Shown one piece after another: positions 13,301 through 24,600 of a stretch of 64,000 nt of DNA. Source of the DNA: Populus alba. Lineage: Eukaryota; Streptophyta; Magnoliopsida; Malpighiales; Salicaceae. Below the pieces are notes generated by a model. It did no database searches, was not told where the DNA came from, and was given only the letters and a program-made list of their open reading frames with translations. The position numbers and the translations under genes were made by a program. Position 1 is the stretch's first letter, and every line of letters starts with the position of its first letter. The stretch lies in the NCBI RefSeq assembly GCF_005239225.2, contig NC_133300.1, positions 7,345,875 to 7,409,874 on the forward strand, given 5' to 3'.

Positions 13301-14185
13301 TTGACTATGAGTAAGGTCAGTTTCGTCATTTTACATATCCGCATCCAATCCATGTGCATATCCATCCCTCTACGTCTATGGTTACTACCCCGACAACCAA
13401 CTTAGATTCTGGAAGAAAACTCGTTGACAAAAATGCCCTTCAATAAGAGGGTATTTTCGTCCCTTTAAAAGGCACCCGAATGGAAGTCGCATTCTCTCCT
13501 TCTAAACACAAGAATATTTAAAAAAAAAAGAAAATGAAAAGTCAAAGAAGGGCATCTCAGTCAAAATGACTTGAAACGGTGAGTTTGTTAGCCGGAGAAT
13601 TTACAGACCCTGGTGTTTATATTCATGAAGGATCCCATGGGCAAAATCGTTATTTAAAAAAAAAAAAAAAAAGACTTCCTAAACCGTAACCGAAAGAAAA
13701 ATAAATATCACGTTTTCAAAGGGCAATCTCGTCCACTGAAAAAGAAACAAAAGAATGCCACCAGGAAACCACCGAGGCCAACTCACCGAGTCAGAAAGAA
13801 AGAAAGCCAAACAAACCTTAGATCTCGAGGTGGCAATCAACTTAGACGGAAGACTAGTGGTAGCTTCATCAAGACCGTCGCCACCACCGCTGACGGAGGT
13901 GGCACAGCTAAAAGAAAGCGGAGTGGTAGGACTGGCATGAGCAGAGGAATCAGAACCCTTTTTCCTCCTGGTTATCATTACATGCTTAGAAGAAGAGCGT
14001 CGTTGTCTAACGCTCCAGTCCACACTCAAAGCCAGAACGGCTCCTTCCTTTACCAAATCCGGCGGAAAATGACGTCGTCGACGTGGTGCAGGGAGTGGTT
14101 CTGGCTGGTTCAGCTTTAAGAGTAGCTCCACCACCAAACTGTCATCGGTCATAGCTACTTGAACCCACTCGTCTTCTACGGTCAT
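10321..14185 (-). CDS. Basic coiled-coil nuclear protein with DLNLP motif (bZIP-like), 261 aa
   Basis: Five exons join in one frame: 14185-13817, 12241-12191, 11813-11751, 11632-11564 and 10554-10321, giving 261 residues plus TGA. All four introns are phase 0 with GT-AG borders (for example AAG|GTTTGT and AAC|GTATGT donors). The N-terminus is acidic, with an EDEWVQVAMTDDSLVVELLL stretch; a VRQRRS segment follows at about 59-64. Exon 2 ends in a lysine/arginine cluster (TTKRSRKKK, 132-140) that could serve as a nuclear signal or DNA contact. Residues 141-190 are a Leu/Glu/Arg-rich predicted coiled coil. LLPDLNLP at 243-250 resembles an EAR-type repression motif. Inferred role: nuclear transcription-associated protein, possibly a repressor. 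The spacing is not that of a canonical bZIP, and the biochemical function is unknown. The 1.57 kb first intron has a GC-rich patch at 13205-13255. The start is the first ATG of the open frame. Confidence 0.85.
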
Positions 14186-14238
14186 ATTGCTTCGGTGTTA
14201 GTGCCTTATCCGCTCCCCCTGTATCTTCTGTGGTCTTA

Positions 14239-14287
14239 GAGAGAGAAAGGGAGGATGAGACTTGAGAGAGAGAGAAAGAGAGAGGGG
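14239..14287 (-). repeat. CT/GA-rich 5' leader microsatellite
   Basis: Interrupted GA repeats on the plus strand (CT on the gene strand) lie 54-102 bp upstream of the ATG at 14185. CT-rich tracts of this kind are common in plant 5' untranslated regions and core promoters (Y patch). The interval is therefore likely leader or core promoter of the minus-strand gene. Confidence 0.7.
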
Positions 14288-14483
14288 GATCTTTGTGTGT
14301 GAAGAAAATGGAGGTTGGAAGTGGTGTCTGTTGACAATAATAAGGTGGTTAGCAGCACTTTCTATATTTTTGTTTTTGTGGATTATTTGCATTTATTGTT
14401 TGTTTTTATTTTATTTATTTATGTGTGAGTAAGTGTTTGATGGAAGGATGGATGGATCGTTTGTTTTTGTTTTTTTTTTTAAG

Positions 14484-14536
14484 TGGGCCCAGTAAGGGTG
14501 CGGATGAAGCAAACTTGGAAGAACCGGTTAGGGTTT
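14484..14536 (-). promoter_or_regulatory. Telo-box plus site II-like element
   Basis: Upstream of the minus-strand gene, a TGGGCC/GGGCCCA element occupies 14484-14491 and a telo-box (AAACCCTA on the gene strand) occupies 14529-14536, about 300-350 bp before the ATG. In plants this pair is commonly found in promoters of genes expressed in dividing cells, including translation-related genes. The motifs are seen directly; their activity is inference. Confidence 0.5.
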
Positions 14537-14539
14537 TGG

Positions 14540-16592
14540 TTCTGTACCGGTCCGGATTCGATGAAGAAATAAGGAAAAAAGAAAAAGAAAAAATCAATTG
14601 AACCGTTAAAAATTCAAGTTAATTTGATAGTCCAGTTAAAATTTGGCTCTTTGCTCCATATTGTTTAAATTTTTTAAAAATAAAATTAAAAAATTAACTT
14701 GATATAACGTCTGTTTATTTTTGTGTTTTAAAAGTATTTTTAAAAAAGTTTAAAATTTTTTATTTTTTTATTTGCTTCAAATTAATATTTTTTTTATGTT
14801 TTTAAATTATTTTGATGTACTAATATCAAAAATAATTTTTAAAAATAAAAAAATATATATTATTTTGAATACATTTCTGAATGAAAAACACTTTAAAAAT
14901 CAACTATAACCACACTCTCAAACAAACCTTTTAAATCTCATTAGTTCTAGTTTTACAACTATCATAAGCTTGGGTCATTATTATAAGAATTGATATGGGT
15001 CCATTCCATCTAAGATTTGTATTAGAAATTGATCTATTTTAACTCGAATTAATTTAAATTTTGAATTTTTTTATAAATATTTAAAATAATATTATTTTAA
15101 TAAAAAAAATAAGATTTTTCAATAATATTTTCTAGATCAAGTTAAAAGTTAATTCATTGAATTGGCTTAGTTCTTGTAACTAAGATTTGAGATTGGAGTA
15201 GGATGTTTTTTTTTTTTTTATATGGAACCTTATTGAAAGTATTGCTTTAAATTCATCATAAAGGAAGAAGATCTTTTTGTGTATATCAATGAAAATTCTA
15301 ACGTTATTAAAAAAATATCTAACTCCTTTTTAAGTTGAGCTATTAATGATTCTTTAACTTTTTTAATTTATAATTTATAAAATTGTATAATTTAAAGCTA
15401 TTGAAAAGGACAAGATTTAGACTATATTTAGTATTGCAGTGCAATATATTTTTTAAGAATATATTTTTCTTGAAAATATATCAAAATAATTATTATAATG
15501 TTTTTTCAAATAAAAAACAATTTCAAAATACATTTAAAAATAAAAATTATCACACTCTCATACACTTATTTTTATTGAAATAATAGGGTTTTTGTCACGT
15601 GTAGTTATTTTTTAAAATGTTTTTTATTTAAAAAATATCAGAATAATATTTTTTTTATTTTTAAAAAATTATGTTTGATATTATTATATTAAAATGATCT
15701 AAAAATACCGAAAAAATATTAATTTAAAACAAAAAAAAAACTTTTAATTTTTTTCAAAAAGGATTGCAACAGTTTACAAAGATTATAAAACAATAATCAA
15801 TACTAGATAGAGAAGATTGAAAGCTTTAAAGCTATAAAAGTGTTTTTTTTTTTTTTTTTTTTGGATGTTTTTCAAAAATAATTCTGATTTGAAAAAATAT
15901 TAAATTAATGTTATTTTAATGTTTTTATGGTTTTAATATATTAATGTCAAAAATAAAATAAAATATTTTAATATATTTTGAAATAAAAAATTATTTCAAT
16001 AAATATCATACATTGTAATCTATAATAATGAATTAAATAATAGAAAATCTCGTCTTTCTTTTAACAATAATAACATTCAAAATTGTGGGATGTCGTTTAC
16101 ACTAGCAAATAATAATAATAATAATGGAATCAGAGGATAGCCAACTCTTAATTTATAACTTAATGAACCTTCTTAGTTTATACATCAAGTTGAGTTTATA
16201 AAGCGGGCATGATAATTCAAAATGTAATATACAACTTTAGAAGTAAAATCCTTTATTATATATAAAGCTAAAAAATCTCAATGTTTCATTATGTATTTTA
16301 CCCAATGAAGTTACTATTTTATCCCTGAACAATATAGCTTTTAAAAGGATAATTTAGTAATTTTATAATGGTTCAAATGTTATGGTCAAGTTCATGAAAG
16401 TAATTATAGTAATCTCATATTTAAATAGCACAGTTAAATTATATTAATTATCCTTGAAAATTATTTTCATTTAATTATTTTAAAAGGTATTCTTGATTTT
16501 TTATATTTTTTTAAATACTATAATTGATAAATTAACCCTAAAATCATATTTTCTAAGCTTCTAGTGTTTTTTTTTTTTTCATTTTCTATAGG
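14540..16592. other. AT-rich intergenic DNA packed with MITE-like copies
   Basis: No gene is seen. At least four decayed copies of the short gtttgg-ended element lie here in both orientations: about 14708-14928 (reverse), 15410-15580 (reverse, partial), 15590-15775 (forward) and 15867-16015 (reverse). Recognisable parts are the 'ttttaatgtatt'-type centre and the 'caaccacactctcaaac'-type end. The 66-codon frame at 15383-15583 is built from one of these copies and is not a gene. Confidence 0.6.
14708..14928 (-). mobile_element. MITE-like element, reverse copy
   Basis: The right end reads 'accacactctcaaac', the reverse complement of the 'gtttgggagtgtggt' left end seen best at 32036. The interior follows the family order: an AAAGTGTTTTT-type block, a long T/A tract, and the 'gatgtactaatatcaaaaa' block. 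The left end has lost its inverted repeat. Non-coding, about 220 bp. Confidence 0.6.
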
Positions 16593-16608
16593 CTTTTACG
16601 TTATTATT

Positions 16609-16804
16609 TTTTTTTTTATTTACGTGGGTGTCCGGGCCAACTTGCGCGCACCACGACTAATCCCACGGCTCACTGAACATCCTGCAAACCCAGTAAACAT
16701 GTAAGGCACCGCAGGGATGACAGGCGTGCACGGTGAGGTTTGAACACAGGATGCAGAGGAATGGAACAAGTCCCTTCAACCGCTGAGTCAAGACCTCAAG
16801 TGCA
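16609..16804 (-). mobile_element. tRNA-derived SINE, family B, with target-site duplication
   Basis: Reading on the minus strand, the element begins with an A-box-like 'gactcagcggttg', has a B-box-like 'gtgttcaaacctc', and ends in a poly-A (seen as poly-T from about 16609). The flanks are 16-bp direct repeats, cttttacgttattatt (16593-16608) and cttttatgttattatt (16805-16820), with a single CG-to-TG difference. This is a clear retroposition footprint. Its sister copy is at 19861-20063. Confidence 0.85.
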
Positions 16805-16820
16805 CTTTTATGTTATTATT

Positions 16821-18890
16821 AGTTGGGTTAGAGGTGATTAAACCTTTTTCTATTTGAAAAAAAATATTAAGAAAAAAATTGATAATACATGCTACGCAAG
16901 TGCTAGTATATGGAATAGCTTCACCCTCTGAGCGGCACTTGAACCATAATCCGATAGAAGAACATCAGCTTCCACCATGGTATTTAAAAGCACACAAGGC
17001 CCTCTTCACATGGAGCTGCTCTTCTTTTTCTTTTCCTCATTTCTCTCTCCTCCTTTTAGTGATGACCATAAAAAAAAAATCAACTTTATCCTTTAATTTT
17101 ATAAAATTTTATGTTTGTCTCTTAATGTTGTGATTTTTAAGTTTGATTCTTAATTTTTTATCAAATTTTAATTTTTTTTTTAATTTTATCCTTGATTTTT
17201 AATTTCTTCAAGTTTGTTCTTCATTCACTTGATTTTTATTTTTAATTTGGATTCCTTTATGAATTTAATTTTTCTTTTTAATTTTACCTTTCAATTTAAA
17301 TTTTGATAATATTTATTGTTAGGCCCTCAATGTTTTTATTTTAAATTTTGAATCTTAACCCTTTTATCAAATTTTAATTTTTTTACAATTTCATCATTGA
17401 ATTCATAATCTTGGTTTTTATTTTTCAAATTTAATCCTTATTCTCCTGTTTTTTACCTTGTGTTTTGGATTCTTTTGTTATTTTCATTTTTCTTTTCAAT
17501 TTTACCTTTCAATTCAAAAATTTATGACATTTAAGTTTAGGCCCTCAATGTTTTAATTTTAAGTTTTAATTTTAAATTTTAATTCTTAACCCTTTAATCA
17601 AATTTTAATTTGTTTTTCAATTTTATTATTGGATCCATAATATTAATTTTTTTTATTTCTTCAAGCTTGGTCTTCATTCTTTTTATTTTTAGTTTTAATT
17701 TGGATTCTCTTGTGAATTTATTTTTTATTTTTTATTTTTTTGTATAATTCAAAATTTTAGGTCATGCTCTTATTTTTTAGAAGTCGAATCGAGACAAGTA
17801 TTGGTCCCAATTAAAAAAATATTATTTTATAAAAAAAAGTTAGGATGACATCATTTCAAAAAAAAATAAAGGAAAATAGTCAATATTTTTTTACCAAGTC
17901 TTGACTGGGTTTGTCATGGTTTGACCAAGTTACAGGCTAGCCTATGTTTTTTAATGTTTCGCAATGGGTCAATTCTCCTCAAATTTCTTTTTAAACCCGA
18001 CCCACCATAAACCTCGGGTCACCTAAGTCACAGATCAACCCACTGTTTTGTTCTTTATTGGGTTATCTTGTTCAAATAATTCTCCTCGCGAGTTTTAATA
18101 ATCTCACCTGAATTTATTGTGCTTTGTTTTTTTTTAATTTTTTTTTTTGTTATGTGTTTTTTCCTTTTAATTTTATCCTTATATATTTGGATTCTCAAAG
18201 ATTGGTAATTTTCTCAATTTTCTTTTTATAGTGTCTAAGTCATGAATTTTTCTCTTCTTTAAAATACATTAACAGCACTTGAACATTGGTTTTTTACATT
18301 ACAACAAATTTAGCTTCTCACTTTTCTTTTTATAATGTTCAAGTCATGAAATTTATTTTTCTTCTTTAAAATACATTAAAAACACTTGAATATTATTACA
18401 AAAAATTTAGCATGATCCACGCGAATACCAGTCTAATTATTAACCATTAAGTCTTAGCATGAATAGTTTTTCTTGATCGAATTGAAGACTTATTTTACTA
18501 TTAATGTCAGAAAACTCCATAAAATAATAATAGAAAAACACCTTTTATAAAAGAAAAATTCATTCCTTATTTACTTCTTTTTTCAATTTAGAAGAAGTTG
18601 AAACTCCAAACCCTTCGAGAAGGGAGAAGTATAAAACATTTGACCGAACTAATTAGTGCCCTTGTAACCAATACTATCATGCGGCTTTGTACGAGACATT
18701 TTTTCAATCTCACTCGTTTGAATTTTTTAATCATGCATTTGCAACACGTCCAGCATAAAATGAAAATGCCTAACATACATACATAATAAATCAAGATTTT
18801 ATAGGTATGTATTTATTAAAAAAATACTTGATCAAGAAAAACTTAAAATATAAATTTTACCAAACACAAACACGCCTCAATAAAAGTGTG
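16821..18890. other. Intergenic, T-rich tandem repeats, no gene
   Basis: From about 17050 to 17720 a T-rich segment repeats roughly three times with a period near 216 bp. The clearest marker is 'aggccctcaatg' at 17321 and again at 17539, and a weaker match 'gtctcttaatg' lies near 17107. Around 17880-18110 there are 'gacccgggt/gggtca'-like words typical of decayed retroelements. Overlapping 62-68 codon frames at 18588-18794 on both strands show no recognisable feature. Confidence 0.5.
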
Positions 18891-18892
18891 TT

Positions 18893-19215
18893 GGGTCTCC
18901 ACTAGCTAGACCCGACCACAATTGAGCGTTGCAGTATATCAAATCTCAAGCGTTATAGGTTTAGTGCTAGTCAGATTCAGTCACGATTGGACTTGACAGA
19001 AGCGCCAGACCTAACCACAGATTGATTTGACAATGAATCTAGCTTAGGCTATAAATACACCATGAAACATTTAGAACAAATATTTATAATCTTCATTATC
19101 TACTGCATATATATTTCAAAGCATATATTTTTTTTATAATATTATTGTATTTTCTCTTTTAAAAAAAATACTTATTTAAATATCAAAAAGTCTTCACCTC
19201 TATTAAAAAAATCTT
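18893..19215 (+). mobile_element. LTR-type promoter fragment, second copy
   Basis: It shares with the 4380-4810 fragment the TATA context 'ggctataaatac' (19047-19058) and the sequence immediately after it. The upstream part (18895-19040) contains words similar to those of the 65-bp minisatellite units upstream of the first copy, including 'cagacctaaccaca' and 'caattgagcgttg'. It is a fragment without internal genes. Confidence 0.4.
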
Positions 19216-19860
19216 TTACAAATATTAACCACAAGTCATTTTGGCCTATTATGTATTAAATACAAGCTATCAACCATTTTAGCTAAAAAAATAAATGAAA
19301 TTATTACAATTAATTGATTAATTAATTAATTATCCAACTTGAAAACCTTTTTAAGGACTTCATCTATACAATTAAATCATTCATAAAATGTTAGGCAATT
19401 TATGTGATTGAGACGGCATTAGCCTAATCGCCAAGTTCCCACTTCAAACCACCACCAACTTCAAGTCTACGGTTGGTCTCTAACAAAATAGATCAAGTAA
19501 CCACCAATTTATGTGGTTGAGACGGCTTTTGTTAAACACTTGTTAAACCATTGAAACTCCCTCTCCTTCAACTTGAAATAACAGCCATCATTGATGGGGT
19601 GGATCATTATGGTGATGGTATTTTGCAGTGCTGATTTTTGTCAAAATTATTGGTTTCAGCCATGACAGGTTAGTTGATTTTTTATTATTATTAGAATGTT
19701 CGAATGAGTTTATAAGCATTTTAATTTATTTTTTGAGATTTTAAAATTAATAAACTTTTAATAATTGATTTATAATATAAAAATTAGTAAGTTTTAAAAA
19801 ATAAATTTAAAATGTAACGAATTAAACTATATTTTCGGGGATTAGGTTCCTAGATATCTT

Positions 19861-20063
19861 TTTTTTTTTTTTTTTTTGATAACCCGAGGTGTCCGGGCCA
19901 GTTTGCACGCACCACAACTAATCATCGGACTCACTGAACATCCTGCAAGCCCAGTGAGCATGTAAGGCACCATGGGGATTACAGGCATACACAAGTGGGG
20001 CTTGACCCCTAATATAAAAAAAGAAAACAAGTCTTTTCAATCACTAAACCACAATCCCATGTA
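19861..20063 (-). mobile_element. tRNA-derived SINE, family B, with target-site duplication
   Basis: This is a minus-strand SINE closely similar to 16609-16804; shared words include 'tgtccgggcca', 'cactgaacatcctgcaa' and 'catgtaaggcacc'. The poly-A appears as about 20 T residues at the left. The flanks are direct repeats of 18 bp, taggttcctagatatctt (19843-19860) and taggttcccagatgtctt (20064-20081), 16 of 18 identical. The 62-codon frame at 19842-20030 is a by-product of this element. Confidence 0.85.
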
Positions 20064-20429
20064 TAGGTTCCCAGATGTCTTGTTTTGGCAGGTTGTGGTC
20101 GTGTTTTCTTGCAAGTTTTGACCCTCCCTCGATGAGAGTACGTTCACCAGCTGCTGTGTTGACTATGTGTTAGATAAGGTTGAGCACCTCTACATCAAGA
20201 GGTTCTTATGAACAAATTATTTATTGTGGAGGAGAGCAATGGTCAATGATGCCTGTGGAACTTTCAGATTCAGTGTTGTCCAGTGATAAATCAAGCTTAA
20301 AAAATTCTGAGGAGATCTATCGTTACAAAGAGACCTCAACATTTTTTTTTTCTTTTTATACTGCTAGGGTTGAGCTGTAAGTACGTATTTTCTATTCAAG
20401 CCTGTTATGGCATTTTTTATCTCGTTTGA

Positions 20430-20615
20430 AAATACAGGTCAATTTATATTTTTTAAAAATTCAAAAGAAAATTTTGTTATTTTTTTTATATTTTGAATCA
20501 TTTTAATATGTTGATTTTAATTTTTTAAAAAAATAAAAAAAAATATCATTTTAATATATTTTGAAATAAAAAACACTTTAAAAAACAACCACAACCATAT
20601 TCTTAAACACATCCA
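20430..20615 (-). mobile_element. MITE-like element, reverse copy
   Basis: The sequence follows the family order in reverse: 'ttttatattttgaatcattttaatatg', then an A-rich tract, then 'gaaataaaaaacactttaaaaa', and ends 'caaccacaaccatattcttaaac'. The outermost inverted repeat is eroded. Non-coding. Confidence 0.55.
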
Positions 20616-20867
20616 ATAACTTACAAAAAAAAAAAATCGTCTCCTCATTATAGTATTATTAATTTTTCAATACTTTAACCCAATTTTAAGCATAGATATC
20701 AAGTAAAAACTCAATTAATTTAATAGATTAATAATTTATAATACAACTAATTATTTTAAATTTATAGTTAACTACTAATATTTAAGAAAGTAATTAAATG
20801 GATGCTTACTTTATTTTGCTTGCTATTGAAGATCCTTACTTTATTTCTACTAGATTTAACTGTTTGG

Positions 20868-21064
20868 AAATGTGGTTGCAGTTGTTTTTCAAAGTGCTTT
20901 TCATATCGAAGTACATTAAAATGATGTTTTTTTTTATTTTTTTAAAAGTTATTTTTAAAATCAGCGCATTAAAATGATCTTATATATATATATATATATA
21001 TAATATTTTTTAATAAAATAATAAAAAAAATTAAAAAATATAATTTATACCGCATTGCCAAACG
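20868..21064 (+). mobile_element. MITE-like element, both ends present
   Basis: The left end 'tgtttggaaatgtggttgca' and right end 'ccgcattgccaaacga' give the short gtttgg/ccaaac inverted termini of the family. The interior has a (TA)n run at about 20981-21003 in place of part of the A/T tract. About 195 bp, no coding capacity. Confidence 0.65.
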
Positions 21065-21399
21065 AAACAGAACTTACTTTACCAAAGGTTCATTCCTTTA
21101 TTTGGCTTGCTATTCAAAACTGTAGTTTCTACTAGGTCCTTACTTTTTTGCCGCAGATAAATTCTTAAGGAAGAATTTTAATGTCCTTTTTTGTGATAGC
21201 GAACTTGAGACTTCAGATCACCTTCTTCTTCATTGTCTAGATGTGTTAATAATTAACCATAGGTTATATACAACTAATTATTTCAAATTTATAATTCGAC
21301 AATCCAATTAATAATTTCAAGCACAATCCATGGTCAGAAGTGTTTAAAGAATTATGCCATGATGATATTGTCATGATGAATGTTTAAAAAGCTCATCAT

Positions 21400-21619
21400 T
21401 TAAAGATATCAAAATTTTATTAAATACATTGAGATTGGTGTGGAGATCACATTTGAAGATGTGAAGATTTTATTTAAAAGTATGCAGATTTGTTTTTAAA
21501 GATATGGAGATTTTATCGCAGATATTGATATTTTATTTGGTAATGTGGGGATTTTTGTTGGAGACAAGGAGATTTTATTTAGACATTTAGAGATTTCATT
21601 TGAAGATATAAAGATGAGC
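21400..21619. repeat. Minisatellite, 21-bp unit, about 10 copies
   Basis: Consecutive units match the pattern ttaaagatatggagattttat with substitutions. Clear starts are at 21400, 21421, 21453, 21474, 21496, 21517 (20 bp), 21537, 21558, 21579 and 21600. An 11-base irregularity sits near 21442-21452. The unit length is a multiple of three, but stop codons and lack of context argue against translation. Confidence 0.8.
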
Positions 21620-24600
21620 AATAATATGGAAAAAAAAAATACATGGAGACTACTTGAAGAGTAATATTGATGTGTTTATTGAAAAGCTCAAAACCTTATT
21701 TTACACAAGTAGATATATAATTCTTGAAACCTATTTGATCTCAAATAATATATCTTAGGATACATCAAACTCCTTTTCTTTTGTATATGTTGCATTTCTT
21801 TATTTATAAAGTGTTAGAAATAACAACTAGCAGCCAATCTTTCTATTTTTTTAGAAATTGATAATTCTCAATGTCGTACTTGTTGTCATGGTGAAAAAAA
21901 TAAAATTTGTTCGGGTTTCTTATGTTCAAGCACAAATTCATATTCTTAAGTATATTGAAAATTATATCTAAAAACAAAATACATCAAATCCCCAAATGAA
22001 GGCATAAGAATTATTAAAAACATTAAAACACGTAGGGAAGATATTGTAGCCCTAAACACTGTAACTCCACTCACATAGTGAATTTTTTATTTATTTTGAT
22101 CATCAAACTTTTTATCTGGACAATTGCATCCTTTTAAAGCCAAATTTAAAGCTGATTGCTTTAAATTTATTAAGAAAGGGCAAGAATGAAAGAAATGACA
22201 CCAAAGTGAGAAAAACAAAGAAAATAGTTAGCAATTTTGAAATTAGGCCGAAAAGTTCACTTTTGTATTCCTACTTTTTAAATGATAAACTTTTGGTCCG
22301 CCAAGATTTTAAAAATTCAATTATTGTTCAAAAATCTATTTTATTTTTTTTATTTTCTATTCCTTGGTTTGAGAGAGGTAGAGAGAGAGTGGGTGATTTT
22401 TGATTGAAGAGAAAAAGATTAGTTGATATTTTTTTGGCTAAGAAAAAGATTAATTTTGGTATCAACAGATTTCATTTGATGAGGAAAGTCTTACTTATGT
22501 GTTCTTTATATTTTTTATAGACTAAGAACATAGATTTGAGCTTGAAAATATTTTTTTATTATCTTGTGTTTATTTTGGTTTTTGAACTATTTTTTGTATT
22601 ATTATTATTGTTTGAGGCAATAGATGAGTTTGCAAAGGTGTGTGGCAGTGTTTTTTATATATTTTGGTTTAAAATTGGTTGAAAAATAAAATGTTTAGGA
22701 AAAAAAATTCATTGCCCAACCTTTGGAAGACCCTCAGTTGTCTAAAATTAGGTCAACAGTTGATGCATGGTTTACTATAATATGTGAAATGTCACCAACT
22801 TATTCTTTTTCAAAAATATTTAGAGTAGACAGTTGGTCGTTAGCCTTTAAAAAAAAACAAAAGTCAGTCTAAACTCACATGCCTAAGCCTTTTGGTTTTG
22901 GTTCGTTGGGTTTTTTTTGGTTTTTATTATTTTTTTTTAATTTCATCATTCAATATTAAATTTTAATAAATAAAAAATTATAGGCTAATTTTTTTTTTTA
23001 ATTTTAACAAGATTTTATGATTTTTTTTAATAAAATATAATTTAGGAATAAGATTTCAAAATATATATTTTTTTTATATTAGGAGTATTCTTTCTATGTA
23101 GTCCTACTTAGTTTTTTGTTCTTTAATTTAATTTAATTGCTTTTCTATGCCTGTTTTTTATTTTATTAAATAAAAAATGAGTTTCAATAAATAAAATTAT
23201 TAAATATAATCAAGTTTATGTTCTGTATTTTAAAATCAGATATCTACATCAACATTTATCTCTTATTTTTTTAATTTAATCCTTGATTAAATGTCATTTA
23301 GTTTTTAGTTGGTCTTAACATATAATGATAATATTTATTTTTTAATATGTACAACCTAACATAATTTCTTTTTTGATTTTATTTAATAGTTTAATTAAAA
23401 AAAAAATTAATTCTAAATGGTCACGTATTAGACATAAATTACTCCGAAAATAATTGAAGGATTCTGTGTCCTTAAATCTGCAATGAAGCCCAAAGTGCTG
23501 TTGGGCCATTCAAACAATTTTTTAGCTGACCATTTGGGCTCAAAGAAAAGAGAAGAAAGTCAAATCAAAGTGTCGACAACCTCCACCAACGGCGCGTGCG
23601 AACGAAGGGTTTGGTGGTTCCAATGTATGGAATCCCGTGAAATGCTGACCGGACATCATGAGCAATGATCTGATTTTCTGAAAGAATAGAGTCAAAAAAG
23701 GAAAATGAGTGTTTGTTTAAATATAATATTTTTTCATTTTAAAAAATTTAAAACTAGTTTTTTATTTTTTAAAATTTATGCTGGATTTGAAACAAGAATT
23801 TAAATATAGTTTTTAAATGAAAAACAAAATATGAATAACATAATATTTTCAGTTAGTAGTATAAATTTTAAATTTTTTTTTCTTTATTAAAAATCTAACA
23901 TAACAGATTTATTTTTTTAGTTCACATGTTTAACTTTTTTATGATAGTTTTTAATTTGAATGAAATGAAATTATTAATGCAAGGTAAGCATAACAAGAGG
24001 ATATGAGAGATATACTATGCCGTGACAGAACAAGGTGAAAAAAAAAAATAATTTCAAAAATAATTAAAAAAACATTCGAGTCAATTTAGACAAACTTATT
24101 AAGTATAATTCTCTAGAGTTATCTAATGAAGCCAAAATAATCTAATAAAAAAAAATAAATTATATAATATAATTCTCAATCAACCTGAAAGGATATTAAA
24201 AAAATAAAATTAAAAAAAATAAAAGAAAAATACAAAAAAAATCAAATGAATCAAATTAATTTATTAAACTTACTATTTGAATGATAAGATTGAGATAACT
24301 TAAAATAGCCTCGCCTGTTTAAACCTGGGATGGGGAATGATGCAAACTATAATTTTTTTAAAAATTAATATTTTTTATTTCAAAATAATTTGGTTTTAGG
24401 TTTTTACATGATTATATTAAAAATAAAATTTAAAAATATTATTTTAATATATTTTTAAATAAAAATAATTTAAAAAATAAACAGTATCATAGTACTAGAA
24501 AAAAAGCTCTTAACCTGTCCTGTAATCTCCCTCAGTAGTTGGAGAATAGGGGCTACGTATATTCATGGAAAAGCAAATGTTGCTGTCTTTGAAGTGTCAA

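Noticed and set aside
13755..14119. Two plus-strand frames opposite exon 1 of the coiled-coil gene
   Set aside because: They are shadows of the real minus-strand exon.
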